A stretch of DNA of 21,978 bases, taken from assembly GCA_964370835.1 (NCBI GenBank), contig CAYJLO010000046.1:1-21978 (forward strand). The letters are read 5' to 3'. The notes below the pieces were generated by a model, which made no database searches, was not told where the DNA came from, and worked only from the letters and a program-made list of their open reading frames with translations. This stretch comes from CAYJAD01 sp964370835 (GTDB taxonomy: Bacteria > Desulfobacterota > Desulfovibrionia > Desulfovibrionales > Desulfovibrionaceae). The translations under genes and the position numbers were made by a program. Below, piece by piece: positions 15,271 through 21,978 of this stretch (the stretch's first letter is position 1; every line of letters starts with the position of its first letter).

Positions 15271-15693
15271 TTACTTGATGGAGATAACTTCGATATCAAA
15301 AATCAAGGTTTGGCCGGCCAAAGAATGGTTGGCATTGAGTAAAATGTGCGTATCGGTCACATCTTCAATGGCCACATTCATGATGCCTTCTTCATTGGAA
15401 AGCTGTAATTGCAAGCCGGGCTCAGGCGTAATGTGCTCAGGTACTTCAGAAAGAGGCACTTCAAAAATAAGCTCAGGATCCACATCGCCGTAAGCATCTT
15501 CAGGGGCAATGGTCACATTTACTTTATCGCCCACTTCTTTACCCATGATGGCATTCTCAAAACCGGCAATAAGCATTTGCTTACCCATGGTAAATTCTAA
15601 GGGGTCACGCTCTAAAGAAGAGTCAAACACGGTACCGTCGGTTAACGTACCTGTGTAGTGAACTTGTACTGTATCATCATTTTTAATGGGCAT
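15271..15693 (-). CDS. FKBP-type peptidyl-prolyl isomerase, SlyD/SlpA type
   Basis: Catalyses cis/trans isomerisation of prolyl bonds and acts as a folding helper, probably in the cytoplasm since there is no signal peptide. The FKBP half-domain (VQVHYTGTLTDGTVFDSS, then FTMGKQMLIAGFENAIMGKEVGDK) is followed by the inserted chaperone flap (about 68-120) and the family end NANHSLAGQTLIFDIEV. It has 140 residues. The His/Cys-rich nickel tail of E. coli SlyD is absent, so a role in nickel delivery is not supported. The start is the ATG at 15693: GGAG lies 6 bases before it, and an upstream in-frame TTG (15705) is inside that ribosome site. Confidence 0.93.
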   Translation of the reverse strand: MPIKNDDTVQVHYTGTLTDGTVFDSSLERDPLEFTMGKQMLIAGFENAIMGKEVGDKVNVTIAPEDAYGDVDPELIFEVPLSEVPEHITPEPGLQLQLSNEEGIMNVAIEDVTDTHILLNANHSLAGQTLIFDIEVISIK

Positions 15694-16150
15694 GGTATTC
15701 TCCAAAATTTAAAATCTCATTCACATGAGCTACGCTAAGTTAAACACATTTGCATAAATAGCAAGTAAATTAGCTCCCCCCCAGAAAATATTCTTGGCCC
15801 AAGACAGACCAAAGAGCGTCTTCATTGTGCAAAATGGCGAGCTTATTTTTAAAAAAAATTACCGCCTACGCCTTGACGAAAACATAAAAAAACTTACTTT
15901 TTTGTCATATTTTTTGCAATAATTCAAACTCTTGTGCTTTTTGCAAAAAAATATTCAGAAATAGACTGTTCAATCAAACAGTTTTGTGCTACCTTCCCCA
16001 CATTCTGTTCATGTACCAAGTACAAAACATTGCAATTAGTTTTTTTTGTTTTGCACCTATTGAAAAAATATGTAAGATTATTTTAAATGTGGGACGTGTC
16101 CCCATTGGATGATATAGGCTTTTAAGAAGAACATTTTTAAGGAGTGTGTT
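15694..16150. other. AT-rich divergent spacer between isomerase and pyruvate oxidoreductase genes
   Basis: No gene is supported. It contains the start regions of both flanking genes. Seen directly: two copies of TTTTTGCAA (15911-15919, 15938-15946), a dyad ACTGTT-N6-AACAGT (15965-15982), a dyad TGTAC-CAA-GTACA (16012-16024) and GGGAC-GT-GTCCC (16091-16102). A CTCAT/ATGAG stem lies in the isomerase leader. Several of these may be operators of the pyruvate enzyme gene; none matches a regulator I can name. Confidence 0.55.
16060..16088 (+). promoter_or_regulatory. Possible promoter of the pyruvate oxidoreductase gene
   Basis: TTGAAA (16060-16065), a 17-base spacer and TTAAAT (16083-16088). The palindrome GGGAC-GT-GTCCC (16091-16102) lies just downstream, around the predicted start site, where a repressor would act. 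The match is moderate. Confidence 0.35.
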
Positions 16151-19711
<3,561 letters not shown>

Positions 19712-19723
19712 AGTTTAACAATA

Positions 19724-19750
19724 TAAGGGGGTGAGATTCTCATCCCCTTA
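19724..19750 (+). terminator. Terminator-like hairpin after the pyruvate oxidoreductase gene
   Basis: TAAGGGGGTGAG pairs with CTCATCCCCTTA around a three-base loop: 12 positions with one G-U. Only TTAT follows, so termination may be partial and allow some readthrough into pta. Confidence 0.6.
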
Positions 19751-19765
19751 TTATGCGTGCATAGT

Positions 19766-19779
19766 GTGAAAAAATTCAC
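19766..19779. promoter_or_regulatory. Rex-like operator before pta
   Basis: GTGAA-AAAA-TTCAC is a perfect inverted repeat in the context TGTGAA-AAAA-TTCACT. It resembles the TTGTGAA-N4-TTCACAA sites of Rex, the NADH/NAD-sensing repressor of fermentative and energy genes. The outer bases do not match fully. It lies 30 bases before the pta start. Confidence 0.45.
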
Positions 19780-19808
19780 TTCATCCTTTTAACAGAGTCG
19801 GTATAATT

Positions 19809-21917
19809 ATGTACAAAAGTCTTTATATTTCTGCCACCGAACCTCGTTCCGGCAAGTCAGCCATTGTACTTGGCATGATGCATTTGCTCACCAGAAACAT
19901 GCAAAAAGTGGCCTTTTTTCGCCCCATAATCAATGAGCCTGTGTTGGATGATAAGGACCACGACATTAACCTTATGTTGGAACATTTTAAGTTACAACAG
20001 ACGTATACAGATTCTTTTGCCTATACATTGGAAGAAGCGCGCCACCTCATCAACTCAGGCCAGCGCAATGCTTTCATTTCCAGCACACTGGAAAAATTTC
20101 ATACCTTAGCAGATACCCATGACTTTGTTTTGTGCGAAGGCACGGACTTTTTGGGTCAAGATTCCGCCTTTGAATTTGAACTCAATGCCGACATAGCCAG
20201 CAATCTGGGCTCAGTCATGATGGTGCTGGCCAACGGGCACAATAAGCATGTGGATGAAGTCATAGACAGCACCAAGAGCGTATTGGACCAATTGAATGAA
20301 AAGGGCGTGGACGTGGTATCTGTAGTGGTGAACCGCGCCGATTATGGTGAAACGGAAAGGTACGACCTGCGCGAAGGTCTTACACGCCCTGAAGATGAAA
20401 AACAGCCCCTCATCTATTCCGTGCCCGATGAACCGGCCCTTGGTAAGCCCACCATGGAAGATGTGTCCAAGTGGCTGCATGCTGAAGTGCTTTACGGCAC
20501 CAAGCGCATGGATACCCTCGTGGGGGATTACCTCATTGCGGCCATGCAAGTGCACAACTTCTTAGACTATATCCACGATGGCAATCTTATCATCACTCCC
20601 GGAGACCGTACCGATATTATTTTGGCGGCCTTGGCCTCTCGCGTGTCTTCCGCATGCCCGGACATTGCCGGCGTATTGCTCACCGGTGGCATTCGCTTGC
20701 CTGTGAATGTGGCGCAACTACTGGAAGGCTGGACAGGCGTGCCCGTGCCAGTGCTGCTCACCGAACACCATACCTATAAGACCATTCAAATGCTTTCCGA
20801 GCTGTATGGACGCATTGAGCCGGAAAATATGCAAAAAATCAACACAGCTTTGGGGCACTTTGACCGCCATGTGAACTCCAAGGAAATTGCCAAACGCCTC
20901 ATCACCGATAAGCCCACACGCGTAACCCCCATGATGTTTGAATTTGGTCTCATAGAAAAGGCCCGTCAAAACAAAATGCGCATTGTGTTGGCAGAAGGTC
21001 AGGAAGAGCGCATTTTACGCGCCACGGATATTTTACTGCGCCGCGGCGTGGCCGATGTTATCTTATTAGGTAATGCCGACTCCATTGGCAAACGCATTGC
21101 GGATTTGGGTCTGGACTTATCAGGTGCCCGCATCATCCAGCCCAATCTTGCGCCGCAATTTGAAGATTATGCACAAACCTATTATGAACTGCGCAAAGCC
21201 AAGGGCATGACCGAAGAACAAGCCCGCGAGCGCATGATAGACAGCACCTATTTTGCCACCATGATGGTGCATAAAAATGATGCCGACGGCATGGTATCCG
21301 GAGCCATAAACACCACGGCACATACCATTCGTCCGGCTTTTGAATTCATCAAAACCAAACCCAATTGCTCCATTGTGTCCTCGGTATTTCTCATGTGCTT
21401 AAAGGATCGCGTGTTGGCCTTTGGTGACTGCGCCGTGAACCCCAACCCCACTGCACAACAATTGGCTGAAATTGCCATAGCTTCGGCCCATACGGCAGAA
21501 GTGTTTGGCATTGAGCCTCGTGTGGCCCTGCTCTCCTATTCCACAGGCACTTCCGGCAAGGGAGCCGACGTTGATAAAGTGGCAGAAGCCGCCACCATTG
21601 CCAAAGCCATGGCACCAAACATATTATTGGAAGGCCCCATTCAATACGACGCGGCCATCGACCCAGAAGTGGCTCGCACCAAATTACCCAATAGCCAAGT
21701 GGCAGGTAAGGCCACGGTATTTATTTTCCCAGACCTAAACACCGGGAATAATACCTACAAAGCAGTTCAACGTGCTGCCGATGCCATTGCCATTGGTCCG
21801 GTCTTGCAAGGACTGAATAAACCTGTTAATGATTTATCTCGCGGTTGCACGGTGGCCGACATTGTGAATACTGTCGCAATCACAGCCATACAAGCTGCCG
21901 CAGAAAAAAACCAATAA
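19809..21917 (+). CDS. pta: Phosphate acetyltransferase (BioD/DRTGG/PTA type)
   Basis: Converts acetyl-CoA and phosphate to acetyl phosphate and CoA. The 702 residues match the long three-domain Pta class: an N-terminal BioD-like P-loop domain (TEPRSGKSA near 10-18), a DRTGG domain (about 215-335, with PGDRTDI at 264-270) and the catalytic PTA domain (about 375-697) with DADGMVSGA, NPNPTAQQLAEIA, SYSTGTSGKGADVDKV and PDLNTGNNTYKAVQR. The N-terminal domains are regulatory in E. coli Pta. The ribosome site is poor; the start is set by the MYKSLYISATEP beginning. It follows the pyruvate oxidoreductase gene by 97 bases and precedes ackA by 18, placing acetate formation in one block. Confidence 0.96.
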   Translation: MYKSLYISATEPRSGKSAIVLGMMHLLTRNMQKVAFFRPIINEPVLDDKDHDINLMLEHFKLQQTYTDSFAYTLEEARHLINSGQRNAFISSTLEKFHTLADTHDFVLCEGTDFLGQDSAFEFELNADIASNLGSVMMVLANGHNKHVDEVIDSTKSVLDQLNEKGVDVVSVVVNRADYGETERYDLREGLTRPEDEKQPLIYSVPDEPALGKPTMEDVSKWLHAEVLYGTKRMDTLVGDYLIAAMQVHNFLDYIHDGNLIITPGDRTDIILAALASRVSSACPDIAGVLLTGGIRLPVNVAQLLEGWTGVPVPVLLTEHHTYKTIQMLSELYGRIEPENMQKINTALGHFDRHVNSKEIAKRLITDKPTRVTPMMFEFGLIEKARQNKMRIVLAEGQEERILRATDILLRRGVADVILLGNADSIGKRIADLGLDLSGARIIQPNLAPQFEDYAQTYYELRKAKGMTEEQARERMIDSTYFATMMVHKNDADGMVSGAINTTAHTIRPAFEFIKTKPNCSIVSSVFLMCLKDRVLAFGDCAVNPNPTAQQLAEIAIASAHTAEVFGIEPRVALLSYSTGTSGKGADVDKVAEAATIAKAMAPNILLEGPIQYDAAIDPEVARTKLPNSQVAGKATVFIFPDLNTGNNTYKAVQRAADAIAIGPVLQGLNKPVNDLSRGCTVADIVNTVAITAIQAAAEKNQ

Positions 21918-21935
21918 TATAATTTTGAGGAGCGT

Positions 21936-21978
21936 ATGAAAATTCTTGTAATCAATGCTGGTTCATCTTCTTGTAAAT
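21936..21978 (+). CDS. ackA: Acetate kinase, N-terminal fragment cut by window edge
   Basis: Only 14 codons are inside the window: MKILVINAGSSSCK, the phosphate-binding start of acetate kinase (compare the usual N-x-GSSS-x-K). GAGGAG lies 3 bases before the ATG. Acetate kinase turns acetyl phosphate and ADP into acetate and ATP, completing the route begun by the pyruvate enzyme and Pta. The call rests on this short motif and on the pta neighbour. Confidence 0.88.
   Translation, partial: MKILVINAGSSSCK

Noticed and set aside
15694..16150. Sigma-54 promoter before the pyruvate oxidoreductase gene
   Set aside because: The closest candidate near 16105-16120 has the wrong GG to GC spacing by one base and no TTGC.
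19802..19807. TATAAT as the -10 of pta
   Set aside because: It ends one base before the ATG, so a transcript from it would begin inside the gene.

Overview
The window looks like the chromosome of an anaerobic, flagellated Desulfovibrio-type bacterium (Desulfovibrionaceae or close). This rests on the style of several proteins: a single-chain pyruvate:ferredoxin oxidoreductase next to a BioD/DRTGG-type Pta and ackA, a TupABC tungstate importer, an O2-labile type of dihydroxy-acid dehydratase, and a lone PEP-CTERM protein. The species cannot be named from sequence alone. Base composition is intermediate by eye. No tRNA, rRNA, CRISPR, transposase or phage gene is seen.

Layout, left to right. (1) 1-3250, minus strand: guaB then guaA, the IMP to XMP to GMP branch, with a good promoter before guaB, a hairpin between the genes and a very long palindrome after guaA. 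(2) 3530-7800, minus strand: fliD then fliS, the filament cap and the flagellin chaperone, driven by a recognisable sigma-28 promoter and closed by a terminator. FliD is about twice the usual size because of repeated modules, and FliS carries a long disordered tail. (3) 7667-8118: a divergent spacer rich in hairpins. (4) 8119-9798, plus strand: ilvD, followed by two large palindromes. (5) 10021-11809, plus strand: an unrecognised Ser/Ala/Thr-rich protein and a family 2 glycosyltransferase, apparently co-transcribed. (6) 11829-14059, plus strand: tupA-tupB-tupC. (7) 14178-14937, minus strand: a PEP-CTERM secreted protein with a good sigma-54 promoter and its own terminator. (8) 14986-15693, minus strand: a SlyD/SlpA-type prolyl isomerase whose 3' side is a roughly 190-base stretch packed with competing stems and ended by a strong terminator. 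(9) 16151 to the right edge, plus strand: pyruvate:ferredoxin oxidoreductase, pta and the first codons of ackA.

How it works together. The right end is a complete route from pyruvate to acetyl-CoA, acetyl phosphate and acetate with ATP formation, fed with electrons to ferredoxin. A palindrome resembling a Rex (NADH/NAD sensor) operator lies before pta. The tungstate importer could serve tungsten enzymes such as formate dehydrogenases or aldehyde oxidoreductases elsewhere in the genome. The flagellar genes, the glycosyltransferase and the PEP-CTERM protein concern the cell surface. guaBA and ilvD are housekeeping.

Most of the window is ordinary core genome. The points worth a second look are the structured stretch 15055-15240, the Cys-rich insert in the oxidoreductase, the expanded FliD, the sigma-54-driven PEP-CTERM gene, and several long perfect palindromes in the spacers.
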